DNA of 44,622 nucleotides from Roseburia sp. (GTDB lineage: Bacteria > Bacillota > Clostridia > Lachnospirales > Lachnospiraceae), in assembly GCA_023664265.1 (NCBI GenBank), contig JAMPFV010000017.1, positions 1 to 44,622 of the forward strand, in the 5' to 3' direction. Shown in pieces: positions 24,392-32,879 of this stretch (its first letter is position 1; the number at the start of each line of letters is the position of its first letter). Made by a program: the position numbers and the translations under genes. Under the pieces are notes generated by a model. That model was not told the origin of the DNA, ran no database searches, and saw only the letters and a list, made by a program, of their open reading frames with translations.

Positions 24392-25738
24392 CTATCTGTC
24401 ACACCCTTCCCTGTTCTGCCATGCCCATGCAAAGAACTCCGCGTCCTCCTCGGTAACGTCCTCGCCAATCTGCACGGATATCATCTGTAAATCCTCAATC
24501 GCCCGAACCGCGTGCTTCTGCCCGCGCCGAATGGAAATCGTGTCGCCGCAGGAGAGCGTCATCAGACAGCCGTCAATGACAAGCTCGCCGCTCCCGTTGA
24601 CCACCGTGATCACCTCGTCCTTATAGTGGTGGAGCTGATACTCGTCCGCCATCCCCGCGCGGATCGTCACATGCTTCGTCAGGGACTTCGTGTCGTCCTT
24701 ATAGCGGCTGTAGTCATAGACCTTATATTCTCCCCAGCGCCGCTCCTCGTACATCGGGCGCTCCGCAATATCCTCGACATAGGGCTTGATATAGGAGCTC
24801 TTGTGCTTGTCCGACACCAGAATGCCGTCAGGGCTTGCCGCTATCACAATATCCCGCGTGCCAAGCGCTACCACCGGAATGGACAGCTCATTGATGACAT
24901 GGGTGTTCACACAGTCCTCCCCCATAACGACATCGCCGATGCTCTCCTCCCGCATCTCCTCGGTCAGCGTGTTCCACGTCCCGATGTCCTTCCACTCGCC
25001 TTTATAGGGCACCACCGCGAGCGACTGCGCGCGCTCGACCACCTCATAGTCAAAGCTGTCCTTTTTCAGGTCGCCGTAATGCTCCGTCACATAGGTAAAA
25101 TCCCTGTCCGTAAGATACCTGTCCGCAATCTGCATCAGATAGCGCAGCTTGAAGGCAAAAACGCCCGCGTTCCAGAGCGCGCCCTCCTCTATCAGGCGCT
25201 CCGCCGCCGCCTCGTTTGGCTTTTCCTTAAAACCCGTCACCCTGCCGTTTGCGCCGCGCATGATATAGCCGTACTTCTGGGAGGGATACGACGGCGCGAT
25301 TCCCATCAGGACAATATCCGCCTCGCCCTTTTGCACCTCCGCGTCCATGCTGTTAAAAATCTCAAAATACTCAACATCGACATACGGGTCCACCGGAAGC
25401 ACGATCACCGTCTCCTCGGGATCCATCCTCTTCCGCGACTCCAGATAGGAGGCCGCAAGCACAATCGCAGGAAAGGTATTTCTGCGCTCAGGCTCCACCA
25501 CGATATCCACATCATTCTGAAGCTGTCCGCGGATGGCCTCCACCTGGGAGGCCGAGGTCGCGACAACGATATGCGCCTCGATTCCCGCCGCTACAATCTG
25601 GCGGTACACGCGCTGCACCATCGACTCATAATTGCCCTCCTCGTCATTCAAAAGCTTCAGAAACTGCTTCGAGCGAACCTCGTTTGACAGCGGCCACAGC
25701 CGTTTGCCCGAGCCGCCTGACAATAAAACAATATTCAT
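24392..25738 (-). CDS. manC: Mannose-1-phosphate guanylyltransferase with cupin domain
   Basis: Residues 1-270 are a nucleotidyltransferase domain with the GGSGKRLWPLS motif (8-18) and EPERRNTFPA, which makes GDP-mannose from GTP and mannose-1-phosphate. Residues about 330-435 carry a cupin of the type II phosphomannose-isomerase kind (HHYKDEVITVVNGSGEL), so the protein may be bifunctional as in ManC/AlgA; whether the isomerase works cannot be judged. At 448 residues it is slightly short for the family. The operon context points to supply of GDP-mannose for an acylated surface glycan. Confidence 0.88.
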   Translation of the reverse strand: MNIVLLSGGSGKRLWPLSNEVRSKQFLKLLNDEEGNYESMVQRVYRQIVAAGIEAHIVVATSASQVEAIRGQLQNDVDIVVEPERRNTFPAIVLAASYLESRKRMDPEETVIVLPVDPYVDVEYFEIFNSMDAEVQKGEADIVLMGIAPSYPSQKYGYIMRGANGRVTGFKEKPNEAAAERLIEEGALWNAGVFAFKLRYLMQIADRYLTDRDFTYVTEHYGDLKKDSFDYEVVERAQSLAVVPYKGEWKDIGTWNTLTEEMREESIGDVVMGEDCVNTHVINELSIPVVALGTRDIVIAASPDGILVSDKHKSSYIKPYVEDIAERPMYEERRWGEYKVYDYSRYKDDTKSLTKHVTIRAGMADEYQLHHYKDEVITVVNGSGELVIDGCLMTLSCGDTISIRRGQKHAVRAIEDLQMISVQIGEDVTEEDAEFFAWAWQNREGCDR

Positions 25739-25753
25739 ATCCCGTATCCTTCC

Positions 25754-26299
25754 CTATAGCATTACCGACAGCACCATCTGTGCCGTCTCCACCATGTTGA
25801 CGCCGTTATCCATACTATGCTTCTGTATGTAGCGGTGCGCCTCCTCCTCCGTCATATTGTTGCGCTCCATCAGAAGGCGCTTGGCCTGCAAAATCACTGC
25901 CGCGTCCTCCTGCGTCCTGCTCCTTGGCGTCTCCCGCCGTTTCCTTCTGCGTCGGGCAAGCCCCTGAACCATCATATCGACCGTGTTGACCAGCTCATGC
26001 ACCTTTAAGGGCATCGAAAGCCCCATAATGCCCGTCCCCGACAGCTCCGCCAGCGCCCGCTGCGACGCTACCACCAACAGCTCAAAGCCTGTCGGCAGAC
26101 TGTCATGCAGCGACACGCAGGGCATGTCCGTCAGTCGGTATCCGCTGATGATAATCCCGTCCTGAAATTCATCCGCGTGACTCAAAGCCTGCGCACCGGA
26201 AGTACAAACGGCTGTCACGCTCATTCCGCTCCTGACCAGAATATTCTTGATGCTTTTCGCTTCCTCTGGCTTGGCAAAGACCACTATTATATTTGCCAC
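25754..26299 (-). CDS. ANTAR-domain RNA-binding antiterminator with pseudo-receiver
   Basis: A 181-residue regulator: an N-terminal receiver-like domain (about 1-115) and a C-terminal ANTAR three-helix domain (about 125-178, AAVILQAKRLLMERNNMTEEEAHRYIQKHSMD). ANTAR proteins bind paired hairpins in nascent mRNA and prevent termination. The strand that should end in the phosphorylated Asp reads IIISGYRL, so it lacks that residue and probably responds to protein or ligand contact instead. It starts with GTG (GGAGG seven bases upstream) and lies directly after glnA, as glnA-linked antiterminators do in other Clostridia. Confidence 0.9.
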   Translation of the reverse strand: MANIIVVFAKPEEAKSIKNILVRSGMSVTAVCTSGAQALSHADEFQDGIIISGYRLTDMPCVSLHDSLPTGFELLVVASQRALAELSGTGIMGLSMPLKVHELVNTVDMMVQGLARRRRKRRETPRSRTQEDAAVILQAKRLLMERNNMTEEEAHRYIQKHSMDNGVNMVETAQMVLSVML

Positions 26300-26350
26300 C
26301 GACGTACCTCCACCCTCTGTTCTCCGTATTCCCGCTGCGGCCGTGGAGGC

Positions 26351-27682
26351 CTAGAATTTATATAAATACGACTCGATTTCCCAGCCTGTCACCTGCGCGT
26401 CGTACTCCTTCCAGTCCGAAAGCTTCGCCTCATAGAGCTGCTCAAACACGCGCTCTCCCAGCAAATCGCGCAGCAGCGCATCCCGCCGCATCTCCTCGCA
26501 CGCCTCGCGCAGATCCGTCGGCAGCTTGCGGATGCCGCTTCGGGCCGCCTCCTCCTCGGAAAGCGCAGCCGTGTTGCCGCGCAGCTCCTCCTCCGGCTCT
26601 ATCCGATTGCGAATGCCGTCCAGCCCCGCCATCAGACAGGCCGCCATGGCAAGATAAGGATTCGCAGCGGGGTCGGGGCTGCGAAGCTCGATGCGGGTGT
26701 GCTCCCCTCTGATATTCGGGATTCGGATCAGCGTGTTCGTCCCCAGCGTGCTCCACGCAATATACACCGGCGCCTCAAAGCCCGGCTTGAGCCGTTTATA
26801 GGAATTTACAAGCGGGTTGGTCACGGCGCAGATTCCCGGCACATGCCTCATCAGCCCGCCCATAAAATAATAGGCTTCCCTGCTGAGTCCGTTCTTATCC
26901 TCAGGGTCATAGAATATATTTTTCCCCTCTTTTGTCAAGGACATGTTGATATGCATACCCGAGCCGCAGAACTCCTTTCTCGGCTTTGGCATAAAAGTCG
27001 CGTGAAAGCCATGGTGCTTTGCGATGGTTTTCACCGCGAGCTTGAAGGTCATAATATTGTCCGCAGTAGTCAACGCCTCGTCATATTTAAAATCAATCTC
27101 GTGCTGCGAGGGCGCCTTCTCATGGTGAGAGCCCTCTACGGTAAAGCCCATCTCCTCCAGCGTGAGCACAATATCGCGCCTTGCGTTCTCCCCGTTGTCG
27201 AGCGGCCCCATGTCGAAAAAGCCCGCCTGCTCGTTGGTGTTGGTCGTGGGTCTGCCGTTCTCGTCCACATTGAAGAGAAAGAACTCGCACTCCGGCCCGA
27301 CCTCAAAGACATACCCCATCTCCTCAGCCTCCCGCAGCGCCTTGCGCAGTATGTAGCGGCTGTCCCCCTCAAAGGGCGTGCGGTCCGCGCGGTACACGTC
27401 ACAGATAAAACGCGCGACCTTTCCCTGCTGCGGACGCCACGGAAATATGGTAAAGGTATCCAGATCAGGATACAAAAACATGTCGGCATTATCGGTAGGA
27501 AGCATTCCCTTCACAAGAGAGCAGTCGAACATGCAGTCATTGTTCAGCGCCTTCTCGAGCTGGCTTGCCGTAATCGCCACATTCTTGAAGTTCCCCTCAA
27601 TATCCGTAAACTGCATACGGATAAACTCCACGTCCTCCGCCTCTACCATCCTGATAATATCCTGCTTGGTGTATTTTGCCAT
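26351..27682 (-). CDS. glnA: Type I glutamine synthetase with altered active-site loops
   Basis: The fold and length (443 residues from MAKYTK, matching B. subtilis GlnA) are those of a type I glutamine synthetase, ATP-dependent ligation of ammonia to glutamate. Glu/His metal motifs such as ECEFF, SHHEKAPSQHEIDF and GSGMHINMS are present. Three conserved loops differ: the ammonium-site loop reads FDCSLVKGMLP where the family has FDGSSIEGFVR; the glutamate-binding loop reads FCGSG rather than FxNGSG; and the loop before LIRIP reads STLGTNT instead of SxxNRSP. The catalytic Asp53 remains. It may be a working enzyme with changed regulation or substrate, or a paralog. The start at 27694 (four residues longer) is also possible. 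Confidence 0.85.
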   Translation of the reverse strand: MAKYTKQDIIRMVEAEDVEFIRMQFTDIEGNFKNVAITASQLEKALNNDCMFDCSLVKGMLPTDNADMFLYPDLDTFTIFPWRPQQGKVARFICDVYRADRTPFEGDSRYILRKALREAEEMGYVFEVGPECEFFLFNVDENGRPTTNTNEQAGFFDMGPLDNGENARRDIVLTLEEMGFTVEGSHHEKAPSQHEIDFKYDEALTTADNIMTFKLAVKTIAKHHGFHATFMPKPRKEFCGSGMHINMSLTKEGKNIFYDPEDKNGLSREAYYFMGGLMRHVPGICAVTNPLVNSYKRLKPGFEAPVYIAWSTLGTNTLIRIPNIRGEHTRIELRSPDPAANPYLAMAACLMAGLDGIRNRIEPEEELRGNTAALSEEEAARSGIRKLPTDLREACEEMRRDALLRDLLGERVFEQLYEAKLSDWKEYDAQVTGWEIESYLYKF

Positions 27683-27718
27683 CCCGCACCCCATCCTTTC
27701 CTTCTATAACTGAATATA

Positions 27719-27747
27719 ATTAAACGCGCTTTTCCTTTTTTTGTCAA
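27719..27747 (-). promoter_or_regulatory. Promoter of the glnA operon
   Basis: Minus strand TTGACA (complement of 27742-27747), 17 bases, TTTAAT (complement of 27719-27724), 37 bases before the glnA start. The spacing between genes suggests this promoter serves the whole six-gene operon down to 20978. Confidence 0.8.
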
Positions 27748-27812
27748 ATAGTAATATCTCCTATCCCCCACTCATATCATGGTATAAAAAGAATCCAAAA
27801 GGAGTCCCGAAT

Positions 27813-28367
27813 ATGAGCGCCAATACCAAAATCCTTGTTCTTCGCTCAAAAGAAGTTGTCTACGCATTCATTTTTTTGATTGTAAGTATACTGATCCTGC
27901 TGGTTGCCGTATCGCTTTTTGTCCCAGGCAAATCCCAAAATGCCGATACCCCCGCAGCCCCCGCCGACGAAAACAATGCCGAGCCGGAGAACGCCGCGCC
28001 AAACGGCAGTGACACGCAGAACACGGGCAATCTCTATGTCCCCGGGGTCTACTCGAGCATGCTGCAGCTTGGCAGCTCCAACGTGGAGCTTCAGGTGACC
28101 GTGGATAAGGACCACATCAACGCCATCTCCTTTGTCAACGTTGACGAGGCGGTTGCCACCATGTACCCGCTTATGGAGCCGACCCTGTCAGGCCTTGCGG
28201 AGGAAATCCTCGCCGAGCAGAGCCTTGAGGACATCAGCTACACGGAGGAGAACCGCTACACCTCACTCCTGCTGATGCAGGCGATCTCAGCCTCCCTCGA
28301 CAAGGCAAGCGTTTCCGAAAATGCGGATTCCAACGCGGACACCCTGAGCACAGACGCCTTACAGTGA
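27813..28367 (+). CDS. Membrane-anchored extracytoplasmic protein of unknown function
   Basis: A 184-residue protein with an N-terminal transmembrane helix (about 14-37), a Pro/Ala/Asn/Glu-rich linker (about 42-72) and an outer domain (about 74-165) that opens YVPGVYSSMLQLGSSNVELQ and VTVDKDHINAISF. That strand pattern is like the short FMN-binding-type or related beta domains of secreted Firmicute proteins, but the key FMN-attachment Thr/Ser motif is not evident. The start at 27813 is chosen for its AAAAGGAG ribosome site. It diverges from glnA and converges on nadE. Confidence 0.65.
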   Translation: MSANTKILVLRSKEVVYAFIFLIVSILILLVAVSLFVPGKSQNADTPAAPADENNAEPENAAPNGSDTQNTGNLYVPGVYSSMLQLGSSNVELQVTVDKDHINAISFVNVDEAVATMYPLMEPTLSGLAEEILAEQSLEDISYTEENRYTSLLLMQAISASLDKASVSENADSNADTLSTDALQ

Positions 28368-28375
28368 CAGGCGCG

Positions 28376-30298
28376 CTACGAAAGCCGCTCCAGCTCCTCC
28401 AGCCAGATACGCGCCTCCGCGTCCGAGGGCATTCTCAAATCCCCTCTGGGCGAGAGCGCCACGCTGCCCACCTTGGGGCCGTCCGGAAGACAGGAGCGCT
28501 TAAAGTGCTGTGCGAAAAAGCGCCTGTAGAAGGTCTTTTCCCATTTTAAAATGACATCTTTGTCATATTCTCCTTCAAAGGTATCCGCCGCGATGCGGTA
28601 TATCTTTGAGGGCGGATATCCGCACCGAAGCATATAGTACAGGAAAAAGTCGTGCAGCTCATACGGCCCGACCAAGTCCTCCGTCTTTTGTGAAATCTTT
28701 CCGTTGTCCGTGGGCGGCAGCAGCTCCGGACTAACCGGCGTGTCCAACACATCCAACAGCACGCCGCGCAGCTCCTCCTCCCCGCAGGTATCCGCATAAT
28801 ACCGCACCAGATGGCGCACCAGCGTCTTGGGCACACCCGCGTTGACGCCGTACATGGACATGTGGTCGCCGTTGTAGGTCGCCCAGCCGAGCGCAAGCTC
28901 TGACATATCGCCCGTCCCGATCACCAGACCGCCAAGCCGGTTCGCGATATTCATCAGCACCTGCGTCCGCTCCCTCGCCTGTCCGTTCTCGTAGGTCACG
29001 TCATGCGTGTCGGGATCCTGTCCGATGTCCCTGAAGTGCTGCAGCACCGCCGCCCTGATGTCCACCTCCGTCAGCGTCACGCCGCAGGCCCGCGCCAGCT
29101 TGCACGCGTTGTCATAGGTCCTGTCCGTCGTGCCAAAGCAGGGCATTGTCACCGCCTGAATATCCGCGCGCGCCCTGCCAAGCATGTCAAAGGTGCGCAC
29201 CGTCACCAGCAGCGCAAGCGTCGAATCCAGTCCGCCGGAAAGCCCTATCACCGCCGTCTTAGAGCCCGTGTGCTCATACCGCTTCCTCAGCCCGTTTGCC
29301 TGTATCGAGAGGATCTGCTCACAGCGCTTCCTGCGCGTCGCGTCATCCTGCGGGACAAACGGCGTCTTGGGAAAGCTCCTGTCCAAGGCCATTGGCACCG
29401 TCTCCTCATAGCAAAACGGAATCCACAGATGGGGCGGGACATCCTCCCCCGCCGTAAAGGTCGTCATCCGCCGCCGCTCCATGCGAAGCTTCACGATATC
29501 AATATCCGCACAGACAATGCCCGTCGTAAACGGCTGGCTCTGCGCCAGAATCGTGCCGTTCTCCGCAATCAGATTGTGCCCGCCGTAGACCACATCCTGC
29601 GTCGATTCCCCATCGCCCGCACTCGCGTAAATATACGCGCTCAACAGCCGCGCGCTGGTCCCCTTCACCAGCTCCTCGCGGTAGGTATCCTTGCCGACCA
29701 AATCGTTGCTCGCGGAGAGATTGACCATCACATTGGCGCCCGCCAGCGCATGTCGTGTGCTCGGCGTATCCGCCGCCCAGATATCCTCGCAGATCTCACA
29801 GCCGATGCGCAGCCCCTCCGGACTGTCGCAGCAGAGAAGAATGTCCGTCCCGAACGGAATCTTCCTCCCGTTCAGCTCGAGCGTATCCGCCTGTGCGCGC
29901 CCCGCGGCAAAATGCCGCGTCTCATAGAACTCCCCGTAGGAGGGGATATGGCTCTTGGGGATAAACGCCAGGATTTCCCCACCCTTGAGCGCCGCCGCCG
30001 TGTTGTAGAGCTTATCGCCCTTCTCCAAGGGCAGTCCCACGAAAATCAGCGCGTCCACCGCCGCCGTCCGCTGCGCGATCTGCACAAGCTGTTCCTTCGC
30101 CGCCGCCAGAAGCCTGTCCTGCAGGAACAAATCGTGGCAGGTGTATCCCGTAATGCAAAGCTCGGGCAGCACAATCACCTTCGCGCCCCTTTCGCCTGCC
30201 TCCAGAACCATGTCAACGATCGCGCCCGCGTTGTAAACAGGATCCGCCACCTTTATCCTCGGCGTAGCCGCCGCCACCTTCAGAAATCCGTCCAACAT
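28376..30298 (-). CDS. nadE: Glutamine-dependent NAD+ synthetase
   Basis: The last step of NAD synthesis: amidation of nicotinate adenine dinucleotide with ammonia from glutamine. Residues 1-290 are a nitrilase-type glutaminase with the Glu-Lys-Cys triad (Glu46 in LPELCITGY, Lys115 in IPKSHIPSYGEF, Cys170 in EICEDIW); residues about 320-640 are the synthetase with the SGGLDS pyrophosphate loop. I use the ATG at 30298 (MLDGFLKVAAAT), which fits the family N-terminus; an upstream TTG at 30346 would abut hslO but lacks a ribosome site. Last gene of the hisC operon. Confidence 0.94.
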   Translation of the reverse strand: MLDGFLKVAAATPRIKVADPVYNAGAIVDMVLEAGERGAKVIVLPELCITGYTCHDLFLQDRLLAAAKEQLVQIAQRTAAVDALIFVGLPLEKGDKLYNTAAALKGGEILAFIPKSHIPSYGEFYETRHFAAGRAQADTLELNGRKIPFGTDILLCCDSPEGLRIGCEICEDIWAADTPSTRHALAGANVMVNLSASNDLVGKDTYREELVKGTSARLLSAYIYASAGDGESTQDVVYGGHNLIAENGTILAQSQPFTTGIVCADIDIVKLRMERRRMTTFTAGEDVPPHLWIPFCYEETVPMALDRSFPKTPFVPQDDATRRKRCEQILSIQANGLRKRYEHTGSKTAVIGLSGGLDSTLALLVTVRTFDMLGRARADIQAVTMPCFGTTDRTYDNACKLARACGVTLTEVDIRAAVLQHFRDIGQDPDTHDVTYENGQARERTQVLMNIANRLGGLVIGTGDMSELALGWATYNGDHMSMYGVNAGVPKTLVRHLVRYYADTCGEEELRGVLLDVLDTPVSPELLPPTDNGKISQKTEDLVGPYELHDFFLYYMLRCGYPPSKIYRIAADTFEGEYDKDVILKWEKTFYRRFFAQHFKRSCLPDGPKVGSVALSPRGDLRMPSDAEARIWLEELERLS

Positions 30299-30346
30299 GT
30301 CAACAAACCTGCCTTTCCCTTCACAATCCGCATCCATCCGCACCAA

Positions 30347-31234
30347 TCAGCGCGCCGCCTCGGCCCGTGCCAGCAGCGCCCTCAAATCCTCCGGCTCAAA
30401 ATAGTAAATGTTGTCGCAGAACTGGCACCTCACCTCAATCTGCTTCCCTTCGTCAATCATCTCGCGCAGATCCTTTGCCCCGATGCTCACCAGCGCGCGC
30501 TCCACGCGCTCCCTGCTGCAGTCGCAGAAATATTCCGCGGGCATCGTATCCGTAAATTCAAGCGACAGATCGCCCAGCAGGATTTCCAGGAGCTGCTCCG
30601 GCGTGTTGCCCGCGTCCAGAATCGCGGTGACGCTGTCCATCGCCTTGAGCTTCTCCTCCAGCGCATTGATCACGGAATCCTCCGCAAAGGGCATCAACTG
30701 GATGATAAAGCCGCCGGCCCGCCGCACCGTATTGTCCCGCTCCATCAGCACGCCAAGCCCCACGGCGGAGGGCACCTGCTCGGAGGTCGCGAAATAATAC
30801 GTCAAATCCTCCGCGATTTCCCCCGTCTGTAATTCAGTCTGCCCCACATAAGGCTCCTTTAATCCCATATCCTTGATAACGCTTAAAATCCCATTGCCCA
30901 CGGCGCCGCCGACATCCAGCTTCCCGAGCGCGTTGGGCGGCAGCATCACCTGAGGCGACATCGCGCTGCCCTTGACGCGCCCCTTGGAATCCGCGGTGAC
31001 CGTCAGCCCGCGCACCGGCCCGTCGCCTCGGATTTGGAGCGTGAGCGAATCGCGCTCCCCCTTGAGCATACTGCCCATCATCGCGCCTGCCGTAAGAAGC
31101 CTGCCAAGTCCCGCCGACACCACAGGGCTCAGATTATGGATGGTGCGCGCGCGCTCCACCACATCCCTCGTCGTCGCAGCAAATGCGCGAATCTGCGCGT
31201 TTGCCGCCGTCGCCCTCACAATATAATCTCCCAT
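30347..31234 (-). CDS. hslO: Redox-regulated chaperone Hsp33
   Basis: A 295-residue holdase activated by oxidation. All four zinc-binding cysteines of the C-terminal redox switch are present: Cys237 and Cys239 (FCDCS) and Cys270 and Cys273 (CQFC). The N-terminal substrate-binding domain covers about 1-225. GGAGG lies six bases before the ATG. Its place between a methyltransferase and nadE suggests shared transcription rather than shared function. Confidence 0.96.
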   Translation of the reverse strand: MGDYIVRATAANAQIRAFAATTRDVVERARTIHNLSPVVSAGLGRLLTAGAMMGSMLKGERDSLTLQIRGDGPVRGLTVTADSKGRVKGSAMSPQVMLPPNALGKLDVGGAVGNGILSVIKDMGLKEPYVGQTELQTGEIAEDLTYYFATSEQVPSAVGLGVLMERDNTVRRAGGFIIQLMPFAEDSVINALEEKLKAMDSVTAILDAGNTPEQLLEILLGDLSLEFTDTMPAEYFCDCSRERVERALVSIGAKDLREMIDEGKQIEVRCQFCDNIYYFEPEDLRALLARAEAAR

Positions 31235-31259
31235 ATACAGCCTCCGTTCTCAAACAATG

Positions 31260-32003
31260 CTATTTCCGCGCGACGCAGTAAATCCGCTCACTCTCCGCAG
31301 TCACCCCGCCGAGCGTATCCGCGTCGTACACCCGCAGAAGCGTAAGCCCCGCCGCCGCCAGTAACGCCTCCATCTGCGCGAGCGTGTAGCCCTTCTGATA
31401 ATGCGTCTCCTGTGAGCGCGCGAAAAGGCCGCTCTCCTCCCTGACAAATATCGTCAGATCGTACTCGTTCATGCCCGTCTCCGCGTCAAAATAGTTCTCC
31501 CAGATAAAGCTGCAGTCCTCGCGGTTCTCCGCGATCACAGCGTCCCCAATCACAGTCTCGTACTTGTATCTCGTGTTGAAATCAAAGAAAAAAATGCCCC
31601 CGGGGTCAAGGTAGTTCTTTACCAGCTTCAAGCAGGACAACAGCGTCTCGTCCTCCGTCAGATAGTTGATGCTGTCGCAGACGCTCACGATGGCGCGCAC
31701 CGTCCCGTACAGCTCAAAAGCGCTCATATCCTGGTTCAGATAAAGGATGTCCAGCCCCGAGCGCTCCCGCTTCTCACAGGCGATATTCAACATATCCTGC
31801 GCGCAATCAACGCCTATCATATCGTAGCCGCGGGCGGCCAGAAGCTCCGTTATGCTCCCCGTGCCGCAGCCCAGCTCGCACACCAGCCCGTCCTCAATGC
31901 CGTTGCGCCGCAGTTCCCGCACAATATTTTCACACCAATCCTCATAGGGCGTCTCGTCCATAAACGTATCATACACGCCGGCAAAATCCGTATACGCTTC
32001 CAT
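31260..32003 (-). CDS. Class I SAM-dependent methyltransferase
   Basis: A 247-residue Rossmann-fold methyltransferase with motif I VCELGCGTGS (41-50), the following acidic residue in GVDCAQDML, and a post-motif SVCDSINYL. The substrate is not evident; proteins of this kind with the YDTFMDETPYEDW N-terminus are small-molecule methylases. GGAGG precedes the start. It lies 18 bases after popT and 25 bases before hslO in the hisC-nadE operon. Confidence 0.85.
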   Translation of the reverse strand: MEAYTDFAGVYDTFMDETPYEDWCENIVRELRRNGIEDGLVCELGCGTGSITELLAARGYDMIGVDCAQDMLNIACEKRERSGLDILYLNQDMSAFELYGTVRAIVSVCDSINYLTEDETLLSCLKLVKNYLDPGGIFFFDFNTRYKYETVIGDAVIAENREDCSFIWENYFDAETGMNEYDLTIFVREESGLFARSQETHYQKGYTLAQMEALLAAAGLTLLRVYDADTLGGVTAESERIYCVARK

Positions 32004-32021
32004 TTCCCGCCTCCGCCATGC

Positions 32022-32879
32022 CTATTCCCCAAGCTTCAATGAAATCAGAAATCCCGCCGCAAACAGCACAATCCCCGTGACAATCTGCAGCACGCCGATG
32101 GTCCCTGTCTCCATCATGATCAGAATGGCAAAGGGGGACGCCGCGATAAGACCGATGATCGCCCAATATGCCACCAGTGTATATTTCTTCAGAATAAACT
32201 CAATCAGCTTTGCGACCGCCACAATACCGATCAAAACGCCGACGCCGAAGGGCACCAGAACCAGACAAAGCTCGAACATCCGCCCGATATCAAAGCCTCT
32301 GAGCGCGTCGATAAAGGCGCTGACCATATCGAGAATGGTGTTGTAATAGCCCATTATCATCAGGATCATCGAGCCGCTGACCCCCGGGATGACCATTGTC
32401 GCCGCCGCCACAATGCCGACAAAGAACAGCTTTATGACATTTCCGAGGCCAAAGGACACCTCCGCGCCGGAATCCGTGCCCTCCCCGAGCAGTGCAAAGC
32501 CCACGACCATCACGAAAAATACCGCGAACGCGGCAATGTGCGGCAGACGGATGGTGTTCCCCTTCACCTTCTTATAGATGACGGGAAGCCCGCCCAGAAT
32601 CAGCCCGATAAAAAACAGGTTCGTCTGTAGCGGATAATTCGGAAAAAATATCTCCGAAAACAGCTTTGAAAAAATTGCGATTGCAAGCAGCATCCCGATC
32701 ACAATCGGCACCAGCAGCGCGACCGCCTCCTTAAACCGCTTGACAAAGTGCGTCAGCACCAGAATCAGCTTGTCGTAAATCCCCATGGACACCATCATGG
32801 TGCCGCCGCTGACCCCCGGGATGACGTTGGCCAGTCCCACCACGATTCCTCTCAATATGTTTGCGATAAATTCCTTCAT
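32022..32879 (-). CDS. popT: DUF368 polyprenyl-phosphate transporter
   Basis: A 285-residue membrane protein with about eight to nine hydrophobic segments and two related motifs, ANVIPGVSGGTMMVSMGIYD near the N-terminus and TMVIPGVSGSMILMIMGYY in the middle, the inverted-repeat re-entrant loops of the DUF368 family. The family returns undecaprenyl phosphate across the membrane for wall and polysaccharide synthesis. The ATG at 32879 overlaps the hisC stop (ATGA) and has AAGGAG just ahead. Confidence 0.9.
   Translation of the reverse strand: MKEFIANILRGIVVGLANVIPGVSGGTMMVSMGIYDKLILVLTHFVKRFKEAVALLVPIVIGMLLAIAIFSKLFSEIFFPNYPLQTNLFFIGLILGGLPVIYKKVKGNTIRLPHIAAFAVFFVMVVGFALLGEGTDSGAEVSFGLGNVIKLFFVGIVAAATMVIPGVSGSMILMIMGYYNTILDMVSAFIDALRGFDIGRMFELCLVLVPFGVGVLIGIVAVAKLIEFILKKYTLVAYWAIIGLIAASPFAILIMMETGTIGVLQIVTGIVLFAAGFLISLKLGE

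Noticed and set aside
29003..30832. 609-codon plus-strand frame opposite nadE and hslO
   Set aside because: Antisense shadow crossing two recognised genes; Arg/His-rich, no start signals.
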